The notes below the pieces were generated by a model. That model had not been told where the DNA came from. It worked only from the letters and a program-made list of their open reading frames with translations, and did no database searches. Of a stretch of DNA of 60,016 nt, positions 1 through 9,000 are shown piece after piece; positions within the stretch are counted from its first letter, which is position 1, and each line of letters opens with the position of its first letter. A program made the position numbers and the translations under genes. The stretch is taken from positions 1 through 60,016 of the forward strand of contig NZ_JAFIDB010000007.1 in NCBI RefSeq assembly GCF_017052595.1. The letters are read 5' to 3'. This stretch comes from Mycoplasma procyoni. GTDB lineage: Bacteria; Bacillota_I; Bacilli_A; Mycoplasmatales; Metamycoplasmataceae.

Positions 1-1
1 C

Positions 2-61
2 CTTGAAGAAGAATTATTGTATAAAGAATTTATGGAGATATTATCTAAAGTGCTGTTATAA
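2..61 (+). CDS. C-terminal end of an unidentified gene (partial)
   Basis: An open frame entering from the left edge encodes 19 residues, LEEELLYKEFMEILSKVLL, and stops at TAA 59-61. The piece is amphipathic and acidic, as at the end of a helical protein. It is followed within a few bases by a hairpin that could end transcription. Too little is present to name a product, and an overlapping minus-strand small ORF competes for the same bases. Confidence 0.45.
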   Translation, partial: LEEELLYKEFMEILSKVLL

Positions 62-164
62 AAAAATATCAACTTTTGTAAAAAAGTGATATTTCTTGTT
101 TCTTGCCTAAACTGGGAAACACAGGAGGTATATCTAATTTATATTCCGTTTTAAAGTCTTCCAT
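45..164 (-). CDS. Possible 39-aa small protein
   Basis: A minus-strand ATG at 164 opens a 39-codon frame ending at TAG (45-47) and starting MEDFKTEYKLDIPPVF. It has a good ribosome-binding site (AGAAGGGG about 8 bases upstream), and TAGAAT/TATAGT boxes further upstream could serve as a -10. It overlaps the 3' end of the plus-strand left-edge gene and runs through the AT hairpin there. I do not recognise the sequence; it could be a genuine small gene, a 5' remnant of a deleted gene, or chance. Confidence 0.25.
64..94 (+). terminator. AT-rich hairpin after the left-edge gene
   Basis: The arms AAATATCAACTTTT and AAAAAGTGATATTT pair almost completely around a GT loop. It lies directly after the TAA of the left-edge gene. 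The T tract that follows is short and interrupted, so termination is plausible but not certain. On the minus strand the same bases would code inside the small ORF at 45-164. Confidence 0.4.
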
Positions 165-254
165 TTTTTTATCCCCTTCTCTATTTTAATTCTACTATAT
201 TTTTCTTAAATTTCTAAAATTCTAGTCTAAAATTTGTTATGCTTTTGGCTTATT

Positions 255-284
255 AAAAAAGCATCAACTTTTGTTGATGCTTAA
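255..284 (-). terminator. Intrinsic terminator of the infC-rpmI-rplT-rpmB operon
   Basis: Read on the minus strand, the perfect stem AAGCATCAAC/GTTGATGCTT with a short A-rich loop is followed by a run of six Ts. It begins 14 bases after the rpmB stop codon, so it should end the operon. Confidence 0.85.
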
Positions 285-297
285 TACTAATTAATTA

Positions 298-495
298 TTA
301 GTTAATTGATCCTTGTTTACGTAAAGTCTTTAGAGTTTTAGCACTTACTTTAATTGTAATAACTCTACCTGTTTCGTCTTTAACTTTAACTTTTTGTAAA
401 TTTAGTCTAAAAGTTCTCTTTGTAGCATTTAAAGCGTGAGATCTTTTGTTTCCTGTCATTGGACCTTTTCCTGTGATGTCGTCTCTTCTTGCCAT
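298..495 (-). CDS. rpmB: 50S ribosomal protein L28
   Basis: The 65-aa product starts [12 protein letters not shown] and contains the L28 pattern of a basic N-terminus followed by [12 protein letters not shown] and a C-terminal LKTLRKQG. L28 is a small protein of the large ribosomal subunit. Length is normal for the family. The gene starts 27 bases after the rplT stop with the ribosome-binding site AAAGGA before the ATG, so it is probably the last gene of the infC operon. It is followed by a strong terminator. Linkage of rpmB to infC-rpmI-rplT is less usual than the three-gene core. Confidence 0.93.
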   Translation of the reverse strand: MARRDDITGKGPMTGNKRSHALNATKRTFRLNLQKVKVKDETGRVITIKVSAKTLKTLRKQGSIN

Positions 496-522
496 CTTTA
501 AATTAATCCTTTCTTTTGTATA

Positions 523-876
523 TTATTTTAAAGCTGCTTTAGCTTGTTTAACGATTGAAACAAATACATCGTTGTAGTGAATAGCGATTTCTGAAAGCAT
601 TTTTCTGTTAACTTCGATGTTTGCTTTTTTAAGTCCGTTAATTAATTGTGAATAAGTAATACCTAATGGTCTTGCTGCAGCGTTAATTCTAGCGATTCAT
701 AATTTTCTGAAATCTCTTTTAACTTGTTTTCTGTCTCTAAATGCATATGTTCATGATTTAACAACTGCTTGTTTAGCAACTTTGTAACCGATGGATTTGT
801 GTCCTCAGTATCCTTTTGCTAATTTAAGTCATTTTTTTCTTCTTTGTCTTGTGACTGTTCCGCCTTTTACTCTCAT
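523..876 (-). CDS. rplT: 50S ribosomal protein L20
   Basis: The frame reads [16 protein letters not shown] and ends VKQAKAALK, 117 aa, the normal L20 length. It is broken for standard-code translation because several Trp residues (for example in KWLKLAKGYWGHK) use UGA. L20 binds 23S rRNA early in large-subunit assembly, and in other Firmicutes it represses its own operon through the infC leader. It is the third gene after infC and rpmI, 16 bases past the rpmI stop, with AGAAAGGAT as ribosome-binding site. Confidence 0.95.
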
Positions 877-892
877 AACTTATCCTTTCTAA

Positions 893-1081
893 TTAAAATA
901 ACCCTTTAATTCTTTTTAAATCTGATGCAGAAAGTAATGTTGCTTTTCTTGCATGTCTTTTTTGTTTTGTTGTTTTGTTTTGAGCTAAGTGAGATCTGTA
1001 AGCTTGACCTCTTTTAACTTTACCGCTTCCAGTAACTTTCAGTCTTTTTTTAAGAGCTGATTTGGTTTTCATTTTTGGCAT
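893..1081 (-). CDS. rpmI: 50S ribosomal protein L35
   Basis: The 62-aa protein [18 protein letters not shown]...KRIKGLF is a full-length L35, highly basic throughout. Its start overlaps the last 32 bases of infC in another frame, and the ribosome-binding site lies inside infC, so translation is probably coupled. It is part of the conserved infC-rpmI-rplT order. The stop is TAA next to the rplT ribosome-binding site. Confidence 0.95.
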   Translation of the reverse strand: MPKMKTKSALKKRLKVTGSGKVKRGQAYRSHLAQNKTTKQKRHARKATLLSASDLKRIKGLF

Positions 1082-1712
1082 TTTCGTCTTTTCCTTTCTC
1101 TTCTCTTTGTAATTCTTTTTCTTGTTTAGAACTTGTAAGATGAGGTGATTTCTTTTTGTCTCTTTCGATGTACATATCTAAAAATCTCTCATGTTGTTGA
1201 GCATCTTTTGTTATTTTTGCAATGTCCTCAACAAATTCATAAAATTTATCAAGAACAACTTGACCTAATTCAGGTCTTGAAGCTTCACGTCCTCTAAATT
1301 TTAAAGAAACTTTTACTCTGTCACCATCTAAAAGAAATTCTCTTGCTTTTTTAGCTTTGGTTTGAATATCTTTGATGTTTATACCAGGAGTAAGTCTAAT
1401 TTCTCTGTTATTAACAAATGTTTGTTTTTCTTTAGCTTCTTTTTGTTTTTTCTTTCTCTCGTATTTAAATTTACCATAGTCCATGATTCTACCGATTGGC
1501 TTTGGACGATCTCCTGAGTTGTCAATGGAAATAATTACAAGATCCATTTTTTGCTCTCTCGCCATTTCAATAGCATCTGCTTTTGATAAAACTCCCACTT
1601 GCTCATTGTTGGAGTTAATTACGAATATTTTTTGAAAAGGAATATCCTCATTAACCATGTGTTCTTGTTGAGGTTTTCTTTTATTCCCAAAACTGTTATT
1701 TAGTTTATTAAT
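1050..1712 (-). CDS. infC: Translation initiation factor IF-3, AUU start
   Basis: IF-3 binds the 30S subunit and monitors start-codon choice. The 220-aa product has the N-terminal domain ([20 protein letters not shown]), the lysine-rich linker near residues 80-95 ([18 protein letters not shown]), the C-terminal RNA-binding domain (VSLKFRGRE), and a charged C-terminal tail of about 35 residues. I choose the ATT codon at 1712-1710: AAAGGAG stands 8 bases upstream and no ATG lies near. A TTG at 1736 is in frame but would put the ribosome-binding site inside the gene. AUU is the classic autoregulatory IF-3 start in other bacteria. The leader upstream carries an attenuator. Confidence 0.92.
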   Translation of the reverse strand: MNKLNNSFGNKRKPQQEHMVNEDIPFQKIFVINSNNEQVGVLSKADAIEMAREQKMDLVIISIDNSGDRPKPIGRIMDYGKFKYERKKKQKEAKEKQTFVNNREIRLTPGINIKDIQTKAKKAREFLLDGDRVKVSLKFRGREASRPELGQVVLDKFYEFVEDIAKITKDAQQHERFLDMYIERDKKKSPHLTSSKQEKELQREEKGKDENAKNENQISS

Positions 1713-1889
1713 AACTGTCTCTCCTTTTATAATCAATTAAAATAAAAAGTGGTTGATCCCACTCTTCTCTTTTTAGCCCTATTTAGTCTATTACTTTTAT
1801 AATAGTATAAATAAATTATTGTAGCCAAAACCCATGAAATAATCATCAGGTGAGAAGTGAATCTACTTTCTGCAATCTTTATCTATTGC
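1713..1889 (-). promoter_or_regulatory. Structured infC leader, candidate L20-type control RNA
   Basis: Between the -10 box (1896-1901) and infC lies about 175 nt of untranslated leader. Its 3' part is an intrinsic terminator, and the upstream part contains segments such as CACTTCTCACCTGATG and CATGGGTTTTGGC that do not code. In Firmicutes this position holds the L20 autoregulatory leader that switches a terminator. The position and the terminator are seen; binding by L20 is inferred, and I could not confirm the Rfam consensus by eye. Confidence 0.6.
1742..1768 (-). terminator. Attenuator terminator ahead of infC
   Basis: On the minus strand the stem AAGAGTGG / CCACTTTT (one G-T pair, loop GATCAA) runs straight into a T-rich tract, about 30 bases before the infC start. 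A terminator inside the leader, before the first gene, indicates premature-termination control of the infC operon. Confidence 0.75.
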
Positions 1890-1895
1890 TATAGA

Positions 1896-1901
1896 ATTAT
1901 A
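1896..1901 (-). promoter_or_regulatory. -10 box of the infC operon
   Basis: A perfect TATAAT on the minus strand lies just after the tRNA-Ile terminator and would start RNA near 1889. The region where a -35 should lie is a T-rich stretch without a clear hexamer, as is common in mycoplasmas. Confidence 0.65.
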
Positions 1902-1923
1902 GCAAACTTTTAGAAAAAACAAA

Positions 1924-1952
1924 ACAAAAAAATTAGACATTTGTCTAATTTT
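1924..1952 (-). terminator. Terminator after tRNA-Ile
   Basis: The perfect 9-bp palindrome AATTAGACA/TGTCTAATT is followed on the minus strand by seven Ts. It begins 17 bases past the CCA end of the tRNA and separates it from the infC promoter. Confidence 0.85.
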
Positions 1953-1968
1953 GGTCATTTTCATGAAA

Positions 1969-2045
1969 TGGTGGGAACGAATGGAATCGAACCATCGACC
2001 TCACGATTATCAGTCGTGTGCTCTAACCGGCTGAGCTACGCTCCC
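1969..2045 (-). tRNA. tRNA-Ile (anticodon GAU), CCA encoded
   Basis: The minus strand folds as a complete cloverleaf: acceptor GGGAGCG pairing with CGTTCCC, D-arm AGCTCAGCCGGTTAGAGC, anticodon loop CTGATAA with GAT, T-arm GGTTCGATTCC, discriminator A and an encoded CCA. It reads AUU and AUC codons. It lies between rpsI and the infC operon with its own terminator downstream. Confidence 0.97.
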
Positions 2046-2051
2046 ATTAAT

Positions 2052-2073
2052 ATACAAGTTTTACAACTTGTAT
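2052..2073 (-). other. Perfect hairpin between rpsI and tRNA-Ile
   Basis: ATACAAGTT and AACTTGTAT form a perfect 9-bp stem with a four-base loop, 18 bases after the rpsI stop. No T tract follows on the minus strand, so it is more likely an mRNA 3'-end stabiliser or a tRNA processing signal than an efficient terminator. Confidence 0.6.
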
Positions 2074-2077
2074 TAAT

Positions 2078-2083
2078 ATTATA
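2078..2083 (-). promoter_or_regulatory. Possible -10 box for tRNA-Ile
   Basis: TATAAT preceded by GTGG (minus strand) lies just after the rpsI stop. The same GTGGTATAAT string precedes the surface-protein operon at 25351. RNA would start near 2071, inside the hairpin. No clear -35 is seen, so the tRNA could instead be cut from the rplM-rpsI transcript. Confidence 0.45.
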
Positions 2084-2090
2084 CCACAAA

Positions 2091-2492
2091 TTAACGTTTT
2101 GAGAACTGTCTTGCTCTACGAGCTTTTCTAAGTCCGTATTTTTTACGTTCTTTAGCTCTTGCATCTCTTGTAAGCATTCCTGCTTGTTTTAGTCCTGAAC
2201 GGTAATCTGCTGATGCTTCTAATAAAGCTCTTGCAATTCCTAATCTAATTGCTCCAGCTTGTCCTGATAATCCACCACCTGATGCATTAACAACAATATC
2301 TCATGTTCCTACTGTTTCTGTAATAACTACAGGTTGTAGTGCATCTTTAATTAAAATATCAGACATCAAATAATCTTTTGCTTCTCTTTTGTTAATTACG
2401 AAACTACCTTTACCAGGTTTTAAAATAACTCTTGCTGTAGAAGATTTTCTTCTTCCTAATCCTCTATAAAATACAACTTCTTTTTTTGCCAT
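2091..2492 (-). CDS. rpsI: 30S ribosomal protein S9
   Basis: The 133-aa frame begins [18 protein letters not shown] and ends with the diagnostic S9 tail [14 protein letters not shown], whose last Arg reaches the P-site tRNA. One UGA Trp follows residue 63 ([14 protein letters not shown]). The ATG overlaps the TAA of rplM (TAATG), so the two are translationally coupled in the usual rplM-rpsI order. Confidence 0.96.
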
Positions 2493-2926
2493 TATTTAAC
2501 CTCTAATTTTTCTGGTTTTTGTGCTTCGTGTTTATGTTCTGGTCCAGCATAAACAAATAAATTAACTCTTTGTCTGTTTCCTAATTTTGTATGTGGTAAC
2601 ATACCTCTAATTGCTTTTTCAACAATAGCTGTTGGTTTTTTAGCTCTTAAATCTTTAGCTTTAATAGCTTTTAGTCCACCAGGGTAGTTTGAGTGTGAGT
2701 AGTAAATTTTATTTTCTTCTTTGTTTGCAGTTAATAAAACTTTATCTGCATTTATAACAATAATGTTATCTCCCATATCTACGTTTGGTGTAAATGTAGG
2801 TTTGTTTTTTCCTCTTAGGTATGTTGCAGCTAATGTTGCTAATCTACCCAATACTTGTCCTTCAGCATCAATAACGTATCATTTTTTATCTGTTTCTAGA
2901 TGCTTAACAATAGTAGTTTGTCTCAT
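2492..2926 (-). CDS. rplM: 50S ribosomal protein L13
   Basis: The product is 144 aa, the normal L13 length, reading [20 protein letters not shown] and containing [15 protein letters not shown] and the conserved [13 protein letters not shown]. The true ATG at 2926 sits upstream of a UGA Trp codon; a shorter internal start would lose the N-terminal fold. The ribosome-binding site is GAAAGGAAA. It is the first gene of the rplM-rpsI pair. Confidence 0.96.
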
Positions 2927-2992
2927 ATTTTCCTTTCAAATATACTTAATTGCAAAATTTGATAATGTAACAGGTGTGAATATTGCTTTTTA

Positions 2993-2998
2993 ATTATA
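2993..2998 (-). promoter_or_regulatory. -10 box and leader of rplM-rpsI
   Basis: TATAAT on the minus strand would start RNA near 2986 and give a leader of about 60 nt before rplM. The leader includes CACACCTGTTACATT, but I see no strong fold. A T-rich -35 region (TTGTTT) lies about 15 bases upstream of the box. Confidence 0.6.
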
Positions 2999-3052
2999 CA
3001 TTTTTTTTAAAATAAACAAAACAAAAAAACAATTTTTTTAAATATATAAGAA

Positions 3053-3074
3053 AAACACTTCCGCAGAAGTGTTT
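3053..3074 (-). terminator. Terminator of the giant surface-protein operon
   Basis: AACACTTC and GAAGTGTT form a strong stem followed by TTTTTCTT on the minus strand, ten bases after the stop of the last giant gene. It closes the roughly 22-kb operon. Confidence 0.88.
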
Positions 3075-3083
3075 ATTCTATTG

Positions 3084-6000
3084 TTATTTTTTGTAAACAA
3101 TTTCTTTATAAGCGTCTGTAAAGTCAACTCAGTTGAATGGGAAAATATATTCTCAACGTGGGTTTGAAACGTTTGCAGAAGTGAAGTTTGTAAGTAGAGC
3201 TGCAACTCTTAACTTTTCACCTTCTTTTGGACGTTGATCTTCAGGAACTGAAGCAGCTTTTAGATCAAACTCTAATGTTCCCTCTGTTCTAGCATCATTG
3301 AATTTAAGATCGTTAATAAAGTTAATTCCGTTTCCAGCACTGTTTCCAACTAAATAGATATCTCCATTATCGTTAACTAATAGAGCAAATACTTGAGATG
3401 TCTCAGAGTTAGGGTCGAAGTTTCTAACTTCTGGCCCTCCTGTTCCATCTGCAGTTGGAGCTAATTCAGGTAAGTGGATTTTGAAATCAAGTTTTCCTGT
3501 TTCTTGGTTGTATTCAACACCTTTAATACCGATGTTGTTTTTGAATGAGTTATCCACTGTTCCAGATAGTGTTTTTGAACCTTCTCCTGTATTATCTAAG
3601 TATTTAGCTAAAGCGAATGTTCATCTAGATCTATTAACTAATTCTGTATCACTATAAGCACTACCTGTGTTTTGTTTATATCTTGGTTGGTTTTCACCAT
3701 TATCGATAGCTAATGATCCAGCGAAACTTATACCTGAACCTGTTAGGTTAGGTGTTTGGTAGTTACTTCAGATAGTTGGTGATTTTCTAGCAATTAAAGG
3801 AATTGTATTTTTAATTCTAACATTGTCAAGATTAATATTTAGAAGTTTAGCAATAAGATAGTTTGTATCATTATCATTAACGTTGATTCCAACTAATTTA
3901 TATTTACTATTAGTTGTATCTTCAACTATATATTGCAGTTTCTTGATGTATTTTGAATCAGTTTTGGTTCATTGTTGAGACGCTGTAGAAAATTTTCATT
4001 GATCTAGTTTAGAGAAAACTGTAGTTAAGCTTCCTTTTCCTTCTGGGAATAGGTTATCTAAATTAACAGGGTTTCCTGGTGTGTATAAACCATCTTCTCA
4101 TTTGATTAAGTTGTCACTAGCAGTCGTATTTCAACGATATCCCTTAAGGTTCATAATAGTCTTTTTAACTCTTGTGTCAATGAACACATCATCTTGACCA
4201 TTACCTGTAGGTTGTGCATCAGTAGCTGAAGAAATGGTTTCATAAGTATTGCCAGTTCCTCTAATATCGTTTCTTGTATATCCTGTAATTTTTGTTCTCT
4301 TAACAGCTAATAGATTTAGCGGATCGTACACTCTCAAGTTAAATTGCATATCGAATCCAGAAGCAACATAACCTTTAAGTTCTCTAAGAATGTATTTTTG
4401 TTCTGTTTTAACTACAAGATCTTGGCTGTTTTCATTTTGTCCAACAAAATCAGTATCTACTGAATTTGTTTTGGCAATGTCATCAAAATATTTGTATTTG
4501 ATTTCTAGTTTATTATCAACAGCTGCTCATTTTTCAGCATCACCATTAATGTAAACTGTTACAGTTGTTTGATGAGTTGCATCATCTCTTGTATAACTTC
4601 TGTTGATGAAGTTGATTTCATCAACTTTAGCTTCTGAACCTGAATTATTATTTTTTAGTTGGAAATCTCAACTATTTAATAAGTTAAGGTTTAGAGCGTT
4701 AGTTTGATCATTGAACTTAACAACTAGTTTAGATAGATAAGTATTATCCAATCCTTCTGTATTAGTTGTTTCTGTAATTTCTGCAGAAATTATTGTAGGT
4801 TGTGCTACTTTAGTTTCAAAGAATTTATCTTGAGGAGTAGAGTTAGTAATTGTTTCAGCGAAGCTGAAATTAATATTTTGTCCTTCTCTGTTTGCAACCT
4901 CTAGTCCTAAGATTTCATATTTAGTACCTGATTGAACATCTAGGTTTGCTAAATTAAATACTACTTCTCCAGTATTTGGTTGACCTTGAACAGCAGTAAT
5001 TGCTGTTGGGTTTGTTGAAGTTTGTTCTTGAGCTGAAGTGTTATCAGCAACTTTATATTTAAGTTTAGCATTTTTTGTTATTAGATATTTATCAATATCT
5101 GCAAATCTAATAGTGATTTGTGCACTATTTGTTGTTGGAACACCTTTTGTAATAGATGTGATTGTTGCAGTTGTACCTTTAGTGATGAATGTTTTGCTTG
5201 CAGCACTAAATCCATCCATTTCAACTACATCTCTATTTTCTAGGATGATGTGGTTGATACGGTATTCTGTTTCTTTTTCAAGGTTTCTAAATACAAATGT
5301 TGCTGTTTTTTGTGCATTAATAGAAGCATATTCTACTTTACCACCTTCAAGCTCAACTCTTACAAGTTTACCTTGAATTCTAGGTAGTAATCTATCATCA
5401 AATGTTAGTGTTAGAGAAGCAGATTGCTCTTGAGTATCTGCTGTTATAGACACTAAGTGACTATATGAATCAAATTTAGTATTTGATGTAGTGATATTGA
5501 TGTTAGGTTTATTACCTTCTTGTTCAAGCTCAAATCTTAAGATTTTGTAGCTTGAAGCTGTTTTTAGGTTTGTTAGTGTATATGTTAGTTTTAGATCTTC
5601 TGAAACTTGAGCTGCTGTTGAAGTGAATTCTTGACCTATTTCTGCACCTTGTGCATCTAATTCTTTATACACTACTTTAACCATTCTACCAGCCATGTAT
5701 CCATCTGCTGCACTTATTGTTGCCTCAAGTGCTGCTGATTTATCAACGATGTTAGAGAATTGAATATCACTAACAGTAGCATTTGTTGCTTCTGTTATAA
5801 AGTGTTTTGAAGATTCTTCTACACCAGCTTTTCACTCAAATACATCTGGACCAATAGCAATAGATAATACTTTATAACCAGTTAGTTTTTCTAATCCAGT
5901 TATAGTGAATTTAGCTTGTTTTGTTGTTGAGTCATAATTTGAATCTGCTGCTGTTGTGTAAGTAGATGTATCTTGTGTCTCTTGACCATTAGAATCTAGT

Positions 6001-9000
6001 TTAACTAGAGTAACAACAGCTGGTTCATTGTTGATGTAAGTTGTATCACCTTGTAACACAACTTTTAGAGTTGTAGATGTTTCGGTTGTTCCTTCATTAA
6101 CAATTTGACTAATAACACTTTGTGTTGAGAATAGTTTGTGAACACCTTGCTTGATTACAGAGTTGTGGGCTGTAACAGGACCGCTAGTAGATGTTGAACC
6201 CATTCCATTAACTGTAACATTTGTTATTTCATAACTAGTTCCTTCTTCAAGACCAGTGAATTCTAATTCTAGTTTTTGTGTATTAGCGTTAACTCTTTGA
6301 TCACGAAGATATAGAAGTTGATCTGAACCTTGTTTTCTATACTCTACAGTAATTGGAACTCTCATTCTTAATAAGTTTTCGTCAGCTGAAACAAATCCTA
6401 TAGAAACTTTAGCAGTTGTTTTAGTTCTTTCTGTTTGTTCGATATCTGTAACTGTTGAAACACTGTTTATTGTTGAGAATCTTTCTTTGTTTGTACTTTC
6501 ATCAGTTGCAACTTCTCCATTTATTACAGTTGAATGTAATACATATCTAGATTGTTTTTGAGTTTTTAATCTAAATACTATTTTGTAAAGTCCATAACCT
6601 AAATCTTTGTGTTCAGTGGCTGGGAATTCTTCGAATTTTCCGGTTACTTGGTTAGCGAAAACAACTTTTATTTTTTCTAAAGGAACAGTGGTGATGTTAT
6701 AATCACTTACATATCTTCCGATTAAGTTAAATTCATTCCCTTCTTCAGCATCGACAATTCCTCCTTGATCTACTTGGTAATTTAGAACACCTGGAGGAGT
6801 TCTGAATGTTTTTTGAAGACCAGTTGGAATATGAATTTGTATTTCATTTGTTTCACGAACTAATTTTGCACTTTTTTCTACAAAAGCATTTCCTTCTTTT
6901 TGTTTTACTGTAACGGGTTCTTTATCTAATTCTACAGTTTTAAGTGAAAGGATTTCATATTGAGATCCAAGAATAAGACTTGGAACTGCATTTGCTACAA
7001 TAGTAGGGGTATCACTTTTTCCTGCAGTTACAACAACTTGATTACTTTCTCCATTTTCGACTTGATAATTTGTATCATCAACATTTTTTATTTCAATTAT
7101 ATTATTGTTTGTTATTGAATGACCATTAAGCGGATTTACTTTACCTTCAAGTGTAAATTGAATAGAAGAACCACTAACTTTAATTAAGTTATCATCAATT
7201 CTATTTACCTTGATTTCTTGAGTTGAGTAACGACCTGATGTTATTCTTCTATATGTTAATTGTAATGCTCTACCATTTAAGAATGAATCTATGTTAGAAT
7301 CAAAATCAAATTTAACAATAGCTCTTGTTTTTTCTTCATTCAATCATTTGTATGTAATGTTTGTAACAGTTGCTGATGTAGGTGTAGTGGTAAAGTTTTT
7401 ATCAGAATTTGCAACATTCTTAGTAAAGTCTAATAATGTACCATCAGCTTTTTTGATACTGATACCTAAAACAGTAAATTTGTTGTCTTTTTCTAATCCT
7501 GTTAGGTTGTATGTTACTTTGTTTTCAGAGTTGAATGTACCATTACTTTTTACTGTTCTAATAACACCATTGATGTTGTTAACAACTTGGATGTATGATT
7601 CGCTTGTTTGAAGTGAATCATCTTCTGTTTGTAATCCAATTGTAATGTCAACTGAGTTTTCTGTTTTGTTTGCATACTCAACAGAGTTAATTGTTGAAGA
7701 TGTATTGAATGTACCAAGAACATCAGGTTTGTTTTCAACTGTAATTGCTGATTTGACTGTTGTGTTGTCTGTGTTTTCTTGGATTTGGATTTCTGTGATG
7801 TCGTATGAAGTACCAGAAATTAATTCTTTAGAGTTTTCTAAAGTTTGTTTAACGATTGTAGCATTAATATTTCCTTCTGAATCAATTGGTAATACAACTG
7901 TTTCATAACGATCGTTAGCATCTTTTCCTCTTCTAAAGAAGATTTTAACTTTTTTACCAATTACAAATCAGTCTTTAGCAGGATCGAATGAAATTAAGAT
8001 AGATGATGATTCTTTTGTTGTTTCAAGAACACTTATTGATTTAACTGTTGCTACTTTAGCTGTAGTTGTAAACGTTCTTTGTTCATTATCAAGAGAATTG
8101 ATTGTTGATTTAAAATCAATTGATTTTCCATCAACAAGCACATCTTCAATTAAGAATGTATTCTTTTTCTCAAGGTTTTCAAGTTGGAATGAGATTGTTC
8201 CATTTTGAATTGTAACATTATTAGCTGTTGTATATGTTGCTTGAGAACCTGATGTTTTTGAGCTAACAAAAATTGTTGCTTGTTTTCCATTTAGAGAAGA
8301 TAATCTGTCATCGAAGTGAACATCAATACCGATTTTGGTGTCTGAATCTTCATTTGAAGGTACGTTGTAACTAATTGATGAAACAACAGCAAGTGTTGCA
8401 AAATCACGGTTTTGCACTTCATCTGGGATGATAACATTAATGTTATCTGAAGAGTTTAGGGCTTCAATTGTGTATGCCCCACCTTCTTCTAATCCACTTA
8501 AATCAAATGTAACAGCATTTGTTTCTTGATCAACAACGCTTGGAGCTGATACAACTTGTGATGAACCATCTTGTTTAGATCTATAAACAAGGCTTAATGA
8601 TTTACCAGCGATAAATCCATCAATTTGACGATCGAATTGGAAAGTAACTCTTGCAGAGTTTTTGGTTTTTCCAGCAGCATCATCTAGAATTGATACAACT
8701 CTAGCACTTGATGATGTTGTTGTAAAGTTTTTAATTCTGTCTTCTTGGTTTTCGTTTGTAAATAGTTTGTCTAATGGAACTTCAACATTAGCATTATTAA
8801 TGTTTACTGAGATATCGTTTAGATCATATTTAGTTACTTTAGATAGTCCTGTTAAAGTAAATACTGCTCTATTGTTTGTAACAGTTGATTTTAGTTGTTC
8901 TAAACCACCATTTGTTTCATTAATGAATTTAATTGTTGCTTCTTTACCATTAAATGTTTTAGCTTGATCTTCATCTTCGTTTTGGAATACAACTTCAATA

